A stretch of 64,000 nucleotides of DNA from Micromonospora sp. NBC_01796. Lineage in GTDB: Bacteria > Actinomycetota > Actinomycetes > Mycobacteriales > Micromonosporaceae. The position numbers and the translations under genes were made by a program. This document shows, one piece after another, positions 42,808 to 48,935 of this stretch. The DNA lies in contig NZ_CP109078.1 of assembly GCF_035917455.1 (NCBI RefSeq), positions 2,356,001 through 2,420,000 of the forward strand, written 5' to 3'. Numbering within the stretch: the stretch's first letter is position 1; each line of letters begins with the position of its first letter. Under the pieces are notes generated by a model. That model was given only the letters and a program-made list of their open reading frames with translations. It did not search any database and was not told where the DNA came from.

Positions 42808-42981
42808 TCAGTGAAGGACCCTGAACCTCTTTCCGTTCCAGGGCTTACGGGGACATGTGCACTCGCACCGCCAGTCGCGGTAGATGCGGGTGTCGGGCTG
42901 GTCGATGCAGTCATGATCCTCGACGCCCGCCGCTGCACGGTCGAAGCACCGGATGCAGATCGTTGCCAGCTCCTCCCTCAC
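42808..42981 (-). CDS. Cys-rich mini-protein coupled to upstream gene
   Basis: 57 residues from GTG 42981, which overlaps the upstream stop as GTGA. A longer in-frame start at 43011 would overlap that gene by 34 bases. It contains ATICIRCFDRAAAGVEDHDC and DWRCECTCPRKPWNG, CxxC/CxC pairs able to bind zinc. Its coupling supports it being real. Confidence 0.55.
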   Translation of the reverse strand: MREELATICIRCFDRAAAGVEDHDCIDQPDTRIYRDWRCECTCPRKPWNGKRFRVLH

Positions 42982-43244
42982 TGCCAATCCCGCACAGCAG
43001 GCACGGTCCATCCATAGAACCGGGTGAACACCTCGTCCGGGGTCGGCACAGAGTCGTCCGGGTTCAGCGTGTAGAGGTCGTTCAGGCAGTCCAGGTACAT
43101 CGTCGCCAGGTACAGGCTCAGCGACAGGGGCATCCCGTGATACCCGGCCAACAGCTCCGTACGCGCGGTTTCACACGGCCAGGGCTGACCACACGCCTTA
43201 CAACCCCAGTGCGGTCGACCGGGAAGGTGCATGTGCCCCGTCAC
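42978..43244 (-). CDS. Small protein with Cys motif, typical of actinobacterial integrative elements
   Basis: 88 residues from GTG 43244, overlapping the upstream stop (GTGA); ATG 43232 is the alternative. The N-terminus HLPGRPHWGCKACGQPWPCETARTELL carries the CxxCGxPWPC pattern often seen in short proteins of AICE/plasmid-like elements in actinomycetes. A helix (LSLSLYLATMYLDCLNDLY) follows. Function unknown. Confidence 0.65.
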   Translation of the reverse strand: MTGHMHLPGRPHWGCKACGQPWPCETARTELLAGYHGMPLSLSLYLATMYLDCLNDLYTLNPDDSVPTPDEVFTRFYGWTVPAVRDWQ

Positions 43245-43450
43245 CGGAGTGCCGCCCGCACGTCGTACGCGTGGAGCTGGCCGAGCGTGTACCGGATCGG
43301 CTGCCGTTGCGGAACCGAAGCGGTCGGCATCGTCCATGCCGGGGCCGGCACCACGACAGCGGGTGTGGGCGGGGGGTCAGTCAGCTCATGCCGGCCGATA
43401 CGGCGCGGCCGAGGGCGGAATAGGGACAGAAGGGCCATGAGGAATGCCAT
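43241..43450 (-). CDS. Small membrane-anchored protein
   Basis: 69 residues from ATG 43450. A short hydrophobic start (MAFLMALLSLFRPRPRRIGR) is followed by a Pro-rich linker and QRQPIRYTLGQLHAYDVRAA. It is the first gene of a three-gene coupled leftward set (43450 to 42808) whose promoter must lie at 43451-43550, near the palindrome. Confidence 0.5.
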   Translation of the reverse strand: MAFLMALLSLFRPRPRRIGRHELTDPPPTPAVVVPAPAWTMPTASVPQRQPIRYTLGQLHAYDVRAALR

Positions 43451-43470
43451 GCCCCATCGCACCACGTGGA

Positions 43471-43486
43471 GTTGTACCTGTACAAC
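43471..43486. promoter_or_regulatory. 16-base palindrome in divergent promoter (operator candidate)
   Basis: GTTGTACCTGTACAAC is a perfect inverted repeat (7-base arms, CT centre). It lies between the leftward small-gene set and the rightward AlpA-like gene. A further GTAC half-site occurs about 15 bases away (GAGCTGTACCACC). It is probably the binding site of an element-encoded regulator, possibly GntR/KorSA-like by pattern. Confidence 0.6.
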
Positions 43487-43550
43487 CCCCAGCTGAGCTG
43501 TACCACCCGAAACGGCGTGGTGCAAGTCCGCCAGGCCATACCTTCGGCTT

Positions 43551-43739
43551 GTGGAACTGCTTGGGTTGGACGAGATCCGTGACTTGCTTGGCGGGATCAG
43601 CAAGCAGCGCGCCACGATCATCGTGGGCCGCAAGGGATTCCCCGACCCGCTCGTCACGCTCAAGATGGGCCGGGTCTGGGATGGCAAAGCCGTCCGGGCC
43701 TGGATCGCCGAGAATCGACCCAGCCCGGCCGACGACTAA
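43551..43739 (+). CDS. AlpA/MerR-like HTH protein, candidate excisionase
   Basis: 62 residues from GTG 43551. The fold reads LGLDEIRDLLGGISKQRATI, then GRKGFPDPLVTLKMGRVWDG and KAVRAWIAENRP, the standard AlpA/helix-turn-helix_17 layout (recognition helix SKQRATI, wing GFPDP..GRVWDGKAVRAW). Such proteins act as recombination directionality factors or regulators beside integrases. No ribosome-binding site is evident; the palindrome lies 65 bases upstream. Confidence 0.8.
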   Translation: MELLGLDEIRDLLGGISKQRATIIVGRKGFPDPLVTLKMGRVWDGKAVRAWIAENRPSPADD

Positions 43740-43742
43740 GGG

Positions 43743-44045
43743 TCAGCCTCCACGGCGCCTACGGGTCAACTTAGCCGGAAGCAGGGCGGGAGCATCGTCG
43801 TCTGGTTCCGGATCACCCGCTCCGGAGGGATGAAACGGGCGTATTCCCGCTAGCCCTTCAAAGATTTCCCTGCGTTGCTCGGGCGCGCTATCCCGGAGCG
43901 CCATCTCCACAAGGGAGCGATTGTGATCGGCCCGGATCTTCTCGCGGATGACGTGGAGAGCGAGGGCGGCGAGCGCCAGAATCGCGCCACCCAGTACCGC
44001 CCACGGCCCGTACGCAAGGAACGGGTCGATGCTTGTGAGCCCCAC
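43743..44045 (-). CDS. Small membrane protein, unknown
   Basis: 100 residues from GTG 44045 (AAGGGGAT upstream; a longer in-frame start at 44090 is possible). One hydrophobic helix (AVLGGAILALAALALHVI) precedes a charged region with EKIRADHNRSLVEMALRDSA and EQRREIFEGLAG, and ends in KLTRRRRGG. Convergent with the AlpA-like gene, 3 bases between stops. It resembles small TM proteins of actinophages (function unknown). Confidence 0.55.
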   Translation of the reverse strand: MGLTSIDPFLAYGPWAVLGGAILALAALALHVIREKIRADHNRSLVEMALRDSAPEQRREIFEGLAGIRPFHPSGAGDPEPDDDAPALLPAKLTRRRRGG

Positions 44046-44467
44046 TGCCCTAATCCCCTTCACTCTCGGTCGAGTGAGGTGCACAGGCACGGCTCAGCTC
44101 GACCAGCCATTGATTGACTGATCTGCTGAGACCGCGCCACCGGCGAGCGGGGATCTCATTGGTACGGGGGGGGGGACGGCCCCTTAACGGGGCAGGTCCC
44201 GGTAGTCAGGTGTGTAGCCGCAAAGCAAGACTATTAGGTTGCCGGTACAGAAGATTTTAGGTTTAGTCTTTTATATCTTCTGGTTGTACTTGCTGAGTCC
44301 GCTGCAAATCGAACCCAGCCGCCTCAGCATACCCAACCCCGGCCGCGACACCAAACCGGCTCACCCACAGAGGCCCCTGAGATCAACACAGAGGCGCGAA
44401 CGCAGCCCAGGGGTGGTGTGGGTAACCCCCGAACCGCGCACGCGGGCTTACGGGCGGTAACCGGCCT
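44046..44467. other. Gene-free stretch with G-run and AT-rich island
   Basis: It holds a run of ten G at about 44166-44175, then a GGCCCC..GGGGC hairpin candidate (44178-44193). An island of low GC follows at 44221-44300 with inverted repeat CAGAAGAT (44248-44255) / ATCTTCTG (44275-44282). It lies at the end of the leftward structural-like operon. The island may be a terminator, promoter or recombination site. The nominal open frame through it (TTG 44239) has no ribosome-binding site and is not called. Confidence 0.5.
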
Positions 44468-45103
44468 CTATGGACGGACCTTCCGGACGGACAACGACAC
44501 GGCCTGGATGTTGAGCGCCGCACCCAGGGTGTGGAACGCCCTCAACGTGATGACCTCACCGGCGCTGGCCAACCGTTCGATCGAGCCGGCGACCGGGTCA
44601 CCCTGGTTCGTCGTCGGTCGCTTCTGTTCCACCAGCGTCGTGCCGGCCTTGACGATGGCGAGGGATCGCACGCCGGCTGCGCCCGTCGACCACACCCCGT
44701 ACGCCGTGAACGCGTAGACCCCGGTTGACGGGATGACCAGGTTGGTTGTGCTGGTGCCGGGGGTGAACATGCCGTGTGAGTCGATCTCGTCGGCGGTGAA
44801 CTCGACGTTGGTGCCCGACCCGCCAGAGTTGATGGGCTGGGCAGCGCTCCGGAGGACGATGCAGACGGGCAAGGTCTCGACAGCATCAAGCCGGCTATCT
44901 ACGTCCGTCACCCGATCATCGACCCTTGACACTCGGTCGTCGAGTTCGGCCACCCGACTATCGAGGCCATCGACAGCCGCCTCAACGCTGTCTGTTCGGG
45001 AATCCAGTTCGATGATCGCGTCTCGCAGCGGGTCGCCGTACTGACTCTTGCTGACCGGCTGCCCCGCGATCGGGACCTGGATCAGATCGTCGTAGTTACC
45101 CAT
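44468..45103 (-). CDS. Phage tail-type protein: coiled coil plus C1q-like domain
   Basis: 211 residues from ATG 45103, overlapping the upstream stop by 8 bases. Residues about 25-80 are heptads that should form a trimeric coiled coil (DSRTDSVEAAVDGLDSRVAE, then LDDRVSRVDDRVTDVDSRLD). Residues about 85-205 resemble the C1q/TNF-like beta sandwich of minor tail proteins (FTADEIDSHGMFTPGTSTTN, VIPSTGVYAFTAYGVWSTGA, LRAFHTLGAALNIQAVSLSV). These trimers usually act as tail-tip or fibre modules that touch the host surface. In an element without a capsid it could redecorate a helper phage. Confidence 0.75.
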   Translation of the reverse strand: MGNYDDLIQVPIAGQPVSKSQYGDPLRDAIIELDSRTDSVEAAVDGLDSRVAELDDRVSRVDDRVTDVDSRLDAVETLPVCIVLRSAAQPINSGGSGTNVEFTADEIDSHGMFTPGTSTTNLVIPSTGVYAFTAYGVWSTGAAGVRSLAIVKAGTTLVEQKRPTTNQGDPVAGSIERLASAGEVITLRAFHTLGAALNIQAVSLSVRKVRP

Positions 45104-45632
45104 CGTCGTCTTCTTCGTCATCAGTTTCGTAGAACTGACCGTCCACGACCGGGTGAGCGTCCACCAGTTGTCCGTGCTCGTCCTCGACCATGATGGCCTG
45201 AACCAAGAAATCCCTCGGGCCGACCGAGATGTCAGCGTCCACCTTGATCTGCGCCTTACCGATCGCGTGATCGATCGTGAACTTGGCGATGTCCGCGCGA
45301 ACGCGATCGTCTGTGTTGGGGTCTCGCATGAGCTCACCCAACACCTTCGCTGCCGACTCGACGTGTTCCAGCAACAACCCACGCGCCCGACTCTTCAACC
45401 GGCGTTGAGCCTCGGCAATGACCTTCGGTGTGATCCATTTCGGCGTAGCGCCCCGGAAAGAGCCATCGCTTGCACGGGGTCGTCCGTGGGCCAGCTCGGC
45501 TGGATCCCATTCCTCAACAGGCTTGATAATGCCGACCTCTACGCCGGCCGCGTAATCCCGGTCGACGTTCATGCCACGCGCCAACCGCTTGCGTATCTGA
45601 TCCGGCCTCCGCGACAGTTCGCGTCCAGCCAT
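45096..45632 (-). CDS. Phage-type protein, terminase-small-subunit-like
   Basis: 178 residues from ATG 45632 (GGGGAGG upstream). A basic N-terminus (AGRELSRRPDQIRKRLARGM), a central region with RASDGSFRGATPKWITPKVI, and a helical C-terminus AKVLGELMRDPNTDDRVRAD plus IAKFTIDHAIGKAQIKVDAD. The last pattern (per-copy number of helices ending in an IGKA-type motif) resembles small terminase subunits that choose DNA for packaging. The assignment is tentative; a DNA-binding structural gene is the alternative. If right, it would let the element redirect a helper's packaging. Confidence 0.5.
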   Translation of the reverse strand: MAGRELSRRPDQIRKRLARGMNVDRDYAAGVEVGIIKPVEEWDPAELAHGRPRASDGSFRGATPKWITPKVIAEAQRRLKSRARGLLLEHVESAAKVLGELMRDPNTDDRVRADIAKFTIDHAIGKAQIKVDADISVGPRDFLVQAIMVEDEHGQLVDAHPVVDGQFYETDDEEDDDG

Positions 45633-45664
45633 TGGTCCACACCTCCCCACTCTTGAATGCGTAA

Positions 45665-45703
45665 GGGGGACAGGCCAACCTTCCTGCACATGGCCTGTCC
45701 CCC
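45665..45703 (-). terminator. Hairpin between two operon genes
   Basis: Perfect 13-bp stem GGGGGACAGGCCA (45665-45677) with its complement at 45691-45703 and a 13-base loop, 17 bases after the stop of the 45720-46334 gene. On the minus strand it ends CCCCCTTAC. It is probably a partial terminator or processing site that sets lower expression of the two downstream genes. Confidence 0.7.
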
Positions 45704-45719
45704 GGTCTACGGGAAACGC

Positions 45720-46334
45720 TCAGAACGCCATGGGTGCGTGCCCGATGCCGTGCGGGTCGTTCCGGATGTCGTCCTCGGTTGGCGCGTTGTCGGTGGTCTG
45801 CGGGGTTGCTCCCGACGTCGTCGGGGCACCGCCCTGGAACTCCGGCTCGATCTGGCCGTACATCTCCATCAGCGACGGTTCGAGACCAGGCAGCACGGAG
45901 AACTTCCCGAGCTGTTCCCGCTGGAACTCATCCACGGTCTTCTCCGCGAACGCGGCCAGCTCGTCGTCTTCCGCCAGGATGGTTTCGTGCAGGTCGGTGA
46001 CCCGTGCACGCTTGGCGGTCATGTCCCGGATCTGGGCGCGGAACTCGCGAAGGTCGGCACGGTCCACCACCTCGCCGTTGCGGATCGCGCGCCGGATCTC
46101 ACCCAGCCGACGGCGCATCTCCGTGCACGCACCGACGACCTTCTCATCCCGCTGGTCGAATCGACGGTTCGCCCGGTCGTCGTACGCCTCTTGGTGGAGC
46201 TTCTGCCACTTGGTTTCCTGTCGATGGATGGCGGTGTCGATGATGCGCTTGCCCTTGTCGCTCAGCATCGGCGTCTCTTCGCGGTACAGCCGCCAGTCGG
46301 ACAGGAATTTTGAGGCGGCGTATTGGACGGTCAT
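45720..46334 (-). CDS. Charged helical phage-type protein (scaffold-like)
   Basis: 204 residues from ATG 46334 (GGAGGAA 5 bases upstream), overlapping the upstream stop by ATGA. It is almost entirely alpha-helical and charged: SDKGKRIIDTAIHRQETKWQ, ACTEMRRRLGEIRRAIRNGE, REFRAQIRDMTAKRARVTDL and FAEKTVDEFQREQLGKFSVL. A Gly/Thr-rich tail follows. It could be a scaffold or capsid-size-altering protein, but no family is recognised. Confidence 0.55.
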   Translation of the reverse strand: MTVQYAASKFLSDWRLYREETPMLSDKGKRIIDTAIHRQETKWQKLHQEAYDDRANRRFDQRDEKVVGACTEMRRRLGEIRRAIRNGEVVDRADLREFRAQIRDMTAKRARVTDLHETILAEDDELAAFAEKTVDEFQREQLGKFSVLPGLEPSLMEMYGQIEPEFQGGAPTTSGATPQTTDNAPTEDDIRNDPHGIGHAPMAF

Positions 46335-46555
46335 CCGATTCCTCCGTACGTGGGTTCCCACAGCCCGTGATCGGCTTCCGTCGACCCGGTGTGGTCGAGT
46401 CCGTTCATGTCCTGCAACCGTTTGGCGGGAGCCATGTCGTCGGGAAGCCGCACCCCGCCGAACTCGCTGCCAGCGGCCATCTCGTCCACGGTCAGTTGAG
46501 TGCGCAGCGGGGGTGCAGCGTCAATCGCTGCGTCGAAGCGTTCCTCGGCGTTCAC
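46331..46555 (-). CDS. Small acidic protein, unknown
   Basis: 74 residues from GTG 46555, overlapping both neighbours (GTGA at the start, ATGA at the end). NAEERFDAAIDAAPPLRTQL and TVDEMAAGSEFGGVRLPDDM are visible, with no known motif. Tight coupling on both sides argues that it is translated. Confidence 0.5.
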   Translation of the reverse strand: MNAEERFDAAIDAAPPLRTQLTVDEMAAGSEFGGVRLPDDMAPAKRLQDMNGLDHTGSTEADHGLWEPTYGGIG

Positions 46556-46809
46556 CCGTCCGTCTCCCGGAACTCCAGCGCCGACGGGTTGTTGAGCGGC
46601 CCGACGTACGGACCCGGACCCGGTCCCCGACCGAGCGCGGGGAAGGTGTCGGTCAGGTCTTCGCGCGCCACCTGCGCGGACTTGTCGTCTTCGCCGAACA
46701 GGGCTTCCTCGTCCTGGACGGCTCGCAGCGTTTCCCGGATCTCGTCGCGCAGCTCAGCCAGCGCGTCACGGCCCTTCTTCGGGCCGAGCTTCCGATGCCG
46801 GACCGCCAT
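46552..46809 (-). CDS. Small basic-to-acidic protein, unknown
   Basis: 85 residues from ATG 46809, overlapping the upstream stop (TGATG). N-terminal MAVRHRKLGPKKGRDALAEL is basic, and the helix RDEIRETLRAVQDEEALFGE is followed by a Gly/Pro-rich tail (GRGPGPGPYVGPL). It resembles small head-proximal or DNA-binding phage proteins by composition only. Confidence 0.5.
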   Translation of the reverse strand: MAVRHRKLGPKKGRDALAELRDEIRETLRAVQDEEALFGEDDKSAQVAREDLTDTFPALGRGPGPGPYVGPLNNPSALEFRETDG

Positions 46810-47003
46810 CACGACACCTGCCGCAGGCTGGTGAGCGGGAACGTGCCCTCCCAGACCTGGTCGTTGTCGTCGGTACCCGTGAGGACTACGACGCCGGTAC
46901 CGTCCAGGGGTCGGATCTCCCACTTGCTGACGGTCAACTCGACCCGGTTGTATTTGAGCGCGTAGTTCACGCGGTTGGCCTCTTCAACGTCTTGCTTGGG
47001 CAT
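46809..47003 (-). CDS. Small beta-rich protein, unknown
   Basis: 64 residues from ATG 47003 (GGGAG upstream). The sequence VNYALKYNRVELTVSKWEIR and GTGVVVLTGTDDNDQVWEGT suggests a small beta-barrel. It is located between the ribbon-helix-helix gene and the basic protein gene, overlapping both by a few bases. Confidence 0.5.
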   Translation of the reverse strand: MPKQDVEEANRVNYALKYNRVELTVSKWEIRPLDGTGVVVLTGTDDNDQVWEGTFPLTSLRQVS

Positions 47004-47163
47004 TGCTTTTCTCCCATTCCTGATCGATCAGTTGCCGGATCAGCGCACCCAACGGCATGTCGTATCGGTCGGCCAGTGATTCCGCCCGGTACTTCTGCGA
47101 TTCCGAGACACGGATCGTCGGCAACACTTTCGGGTACCTCATGACTTGTCCTCGTCGGCCCAT
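46984..47163 (-). CDS. Ribbon-helix-helix DNA-binding protein
   Basis: 59 residues from ATG 47163 (GGGAGG 7 bases upstream). The pattern VLPTIRVSESQKYRAESLAD (ribbon and helix 1) followed by RYDMPLGALIRQLIDQEW (helix 2) is a CopG/Arc-type RHH. It is early in the leftward operon and may autoregulate the promoter at 47491-47519. Confidence 0.72.
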   Translation of the reverse strand: MGRRGQVMRYPKVLPTIRVSESQKYRAESLADRYDMPLGALIRQLIDQEWEKSNAQARR

Positions 47164-47176
47164 TACCGACCTCCCG

Positions 47177-47386
47177 TCATGCGACGGCCAGACGTTCCGC
47201 GCGGAGTTGCGACACCAGATCCGCAGCACGGCACAACGTATCTCGATGGCTGTTGGCAAGGCGTTCGGTTCGTCTGGCCCGGCCGTAAGCCGCGTGGCTG
47301 CATCGGTCCCCCGTGATCGTGGCAACGACGCCGTACCGCTCCACGAGCTTGACCAGATACAGGATGAAAATCCAGGACATGAGCAT
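47177..47386 (-). CDS. Small membrane-anchored protein, first gene of leftward operon
   Basis: 69 residues from ATG 47386 (GGGAGAAA 5 bases upstream). A hydrophobic N-terminus (MLMSWIFILYLVKLVERYGV) is followed by a basic region with RARRTERLANSHRDTLCRAA. It is 105 bases downstream of a good promoter. Unknown function; small TM proteins are common early genes in satellites and phages. Confidence 0.5.
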   Translation of the reverse strand: MLMSWIFILYLVKLVERYGVVATITGDRCSHAAYGRARRTERLANSHRDTLCRAADLVSQLRAERLAVA

Positions 47387-47490
47387 GGCTTTCTCCCTTG
47401 TGTATGGCGTACGGAATTGCGACCACTGATCGCGGGAACTGTCGGCGGACCGCTGGTCATTCGCCACTGACGAAAAACACCGACACACGA

Positions 47491-47519
47491 ATTATGCCCA
47501 GATAGCCCGAGCTTGTCAG
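47491..47519 (-). promoter_or_regulatory. Sigma-70-like promoter of the leftward operon
   Basis: On the minus strand CTGACA (47514-47519), a 17-base spacer, then CATAAT (47491-47496): 5/6 and 5/6 matches with ideal spacing. It points at the 47386-44468 gene set. Confidence 0.8.
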
Positions 47520-47557
47520 GAAGGCCATTGTCGGTGTCGAGTTGTAGGCTGCGCGGC

Positions 47558-48274
47558 GTGAAGGTGAAGGCGTGGCTTGACGGCGATGAGATTGACCTTG
47601 AAGATCTGGTCGACCTGTTGCCCGATGGAGACATCCGGGTAGCGAAGGACGACGACGGGTACTACCTGTCTGCCACAAAGATCGACAATCGACCGGCCGG
47701 GGTGCCGTATTACGAGGCCGCCCGTGACGTGGTCCGGACGGTCAACGGACTGGGGCGGGCACACAACCCAGGCTTCCGGGCGGTCAGGCTGAACGGGCGC
47801 TACCAGGATGGGGACCGCAAGGCCACCGTCGTAATCGTGGGCACGGCCGAGGCGCGATTGGGTGCCTTCCGGGCGAAGGCCGTCGGGCGGGTGACCCGAC
47901 CCGATGGGACGGTTCTGCCCCCACCCCCACCGCCTGGCCCCCGGCGTGCCGCACTGGCAGCCACACATCCGGACGTTGCGGAAGCGCTGGCCCTCATGGG
48001 TCAACCCACCCCGCTCGGATGGGTCGAGCTGTACAAGGTCTACGAGATCGTCCGCGATGCCGTGAGGCCGACCAAGCTAGAGAAATCGGGACTGGCCACC
48101 AAGGCCGAACTGAAGGCGTTCACCGGATCGGCCAATCGGCCAGACGTCAGCGGAGCCGACGCACGACACGCACGCCCGGATGGCGCTCTACCCCCAACGC
48201 GGACCATGACGCTTCCACAGGGCCGGCAATTCATCGGGGACCTTGTGTGCGCCTGGTTGGACAGCTTGGCGTAG
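47558..48274 (+). CDS. Element protein, function unknown
   Basis: 238 residues from GTG 47558. TAGGCT at 47546-47551 sits at -10 distance, so a leaderless mRNA is plausible. The acidic start KVKAWLDGDEIDLEDLVDLL and KDDDGYYLSATKID, VVRTVNGLGRAHNPGFRAVR, and a run of seven Pro (LPPPPPPPGP) precede a helical C-terminus (ELYKVYEIVRDAVRPTKLEK, TLPQGRQFIGDLVCAWLDSL). It is the only rightward gene between the two leftward operons and is close to a shared regulatory gap. No family recognised. Confidence 0.6.
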   Translation: MKVKAWLDGDEIDLEDLVDLLPDGDIRVAKDDDGYYLSATKIDNRPAGVPYYEAARDVVRTVNGLGRAHNPGFRAVRLNGRYQDGDRKATVVIVGTAEARLGAFRAKAVGRVTRPDGTVLPPPPPPGPRRAALAATHPDVAEALALMGQPTPLGWVELYKVYEIVRDAVRPTKLEKSGLATKAELKAFTGSANRPDVSGADARHARPDGALPPTRTMTLPQGRQFIGDLVCAWLDSLA

Positions 48275-48591
48275 CACTTCTCCACATAACGGCAATTATG
48301 GTGTCTCCGCATAGCGCACCAAAGCGGCGCAAGCTAAACGGACCACACCCACCCTCGCGGGGTCACCGGATGCGCGGCTAACGGGGTGCGTGTGGTCGGT
48401 GGGACAGAACCCGTTCAGTTCGTTTCTAAGACGATGGGGCACCCACACGCGACAAACCCCCGCGATTGGATGCCCCACTCCCTCTGTGGCCACCTGGACT
48501 GCCTTCCCGGCCCACGCATACGACCCCGGACGGATGTTCATGTTGCCATTTCAGGTTCGGCGTAGGTCCCGCCTTGTTACGGATGGCCCCG
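48275..48591. other. Gene-free stretch before the iteron region
   Basis: About 320 bases. Several open frames exist in both directions, none with a good ribosome-binding site or domain. No strong hairpin was noticed. It probably belongs to the non-coding replication region. Confidence 0.4.
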
Positions 48592-48672
48592 CTAACCGCA
48601 GACCACACCGCACACGACCAGGACGATTGCTGCCGGCACGACCAACAACCACACATGCCCGTTCAGCTTCAT
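48592..48672 (-). CDS. 26-residue hydrophobic peptide
   Basis: ATG 48672 with GGGGGA 6-7 bases upstream. The peptide MKLNGHVWLLVVPAAIVLVV followed by CGVVCG is a single TM helix with two Cys. It lies between the iterons and the 47558 gene. Tiny membrane peptides of this type occur in actinophages; expression is unproven. Confidence 0.4.
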   Translation of the reverse strand: MKLNGHVWLLVVPAAIVLVVCGVVCG

Positions 48673-48737
48673 TGCGTTCCCCCATCCGTCGACCGGACGG
48701 TATGGCGGCAATCCGTAGCCGCGCATCTCGTGGGGTC

Positions 48738-48934
48738 GAGTTCGTGACTTCGTTCCCCCCATACACAACGGGAACGGGGAACGAACCCGTTCCCCCGCCG
48801 TCGTCTTGTGCCGGTTCCCCAGTTCGTTCCCTGGCAAATGGCGCTTGACGTGCGGAAATACGAGTTCGTTCCCCTGCGTTCCCTTCCTATGGGAACGAAG
48901 TCGGCCTACCGTGTCCGGGATTGAGTTCGTTCCC
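48738..48934. repeat. Iteron array, candidate replication origin
   Basis: The 9-mer TTCGTTCCC occurs four times in direct orientation (48749, 48823, 48865, 48926) and twice inverted as GGGAACGAA (48777-48785, 48891-48899). The extended unit is GA(G/C)TTCGTTCCC. GGGAACGGG (48770-48778) and CCCGTTCCC (48786-48794) also form a hairpin. Spacings are irregular (about 28-60 bases). It is directly beyond the 3' end of the ATPase gene of the replication operon. Iterons of this kind bind initiator proteins in plasmid and satellite origins. Confidence 0.8.
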
Positions 48935-48935
48935 T

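Noticed and set aside
44280-44340. tRNA-like T-arm sequence (complement of GGGTTCGAT)
   Set aside because: The flanking bases do not form a T stem, and no anticodon or acceptor stem can be folded around it.
44239-44460. Short frame with hydrophobic start in the AT-rich island
   Set aside because: TTG start without ribosome-binding site; hydrophobicity comes from AT-rich codons and the rest is Pro/Arg-rich.
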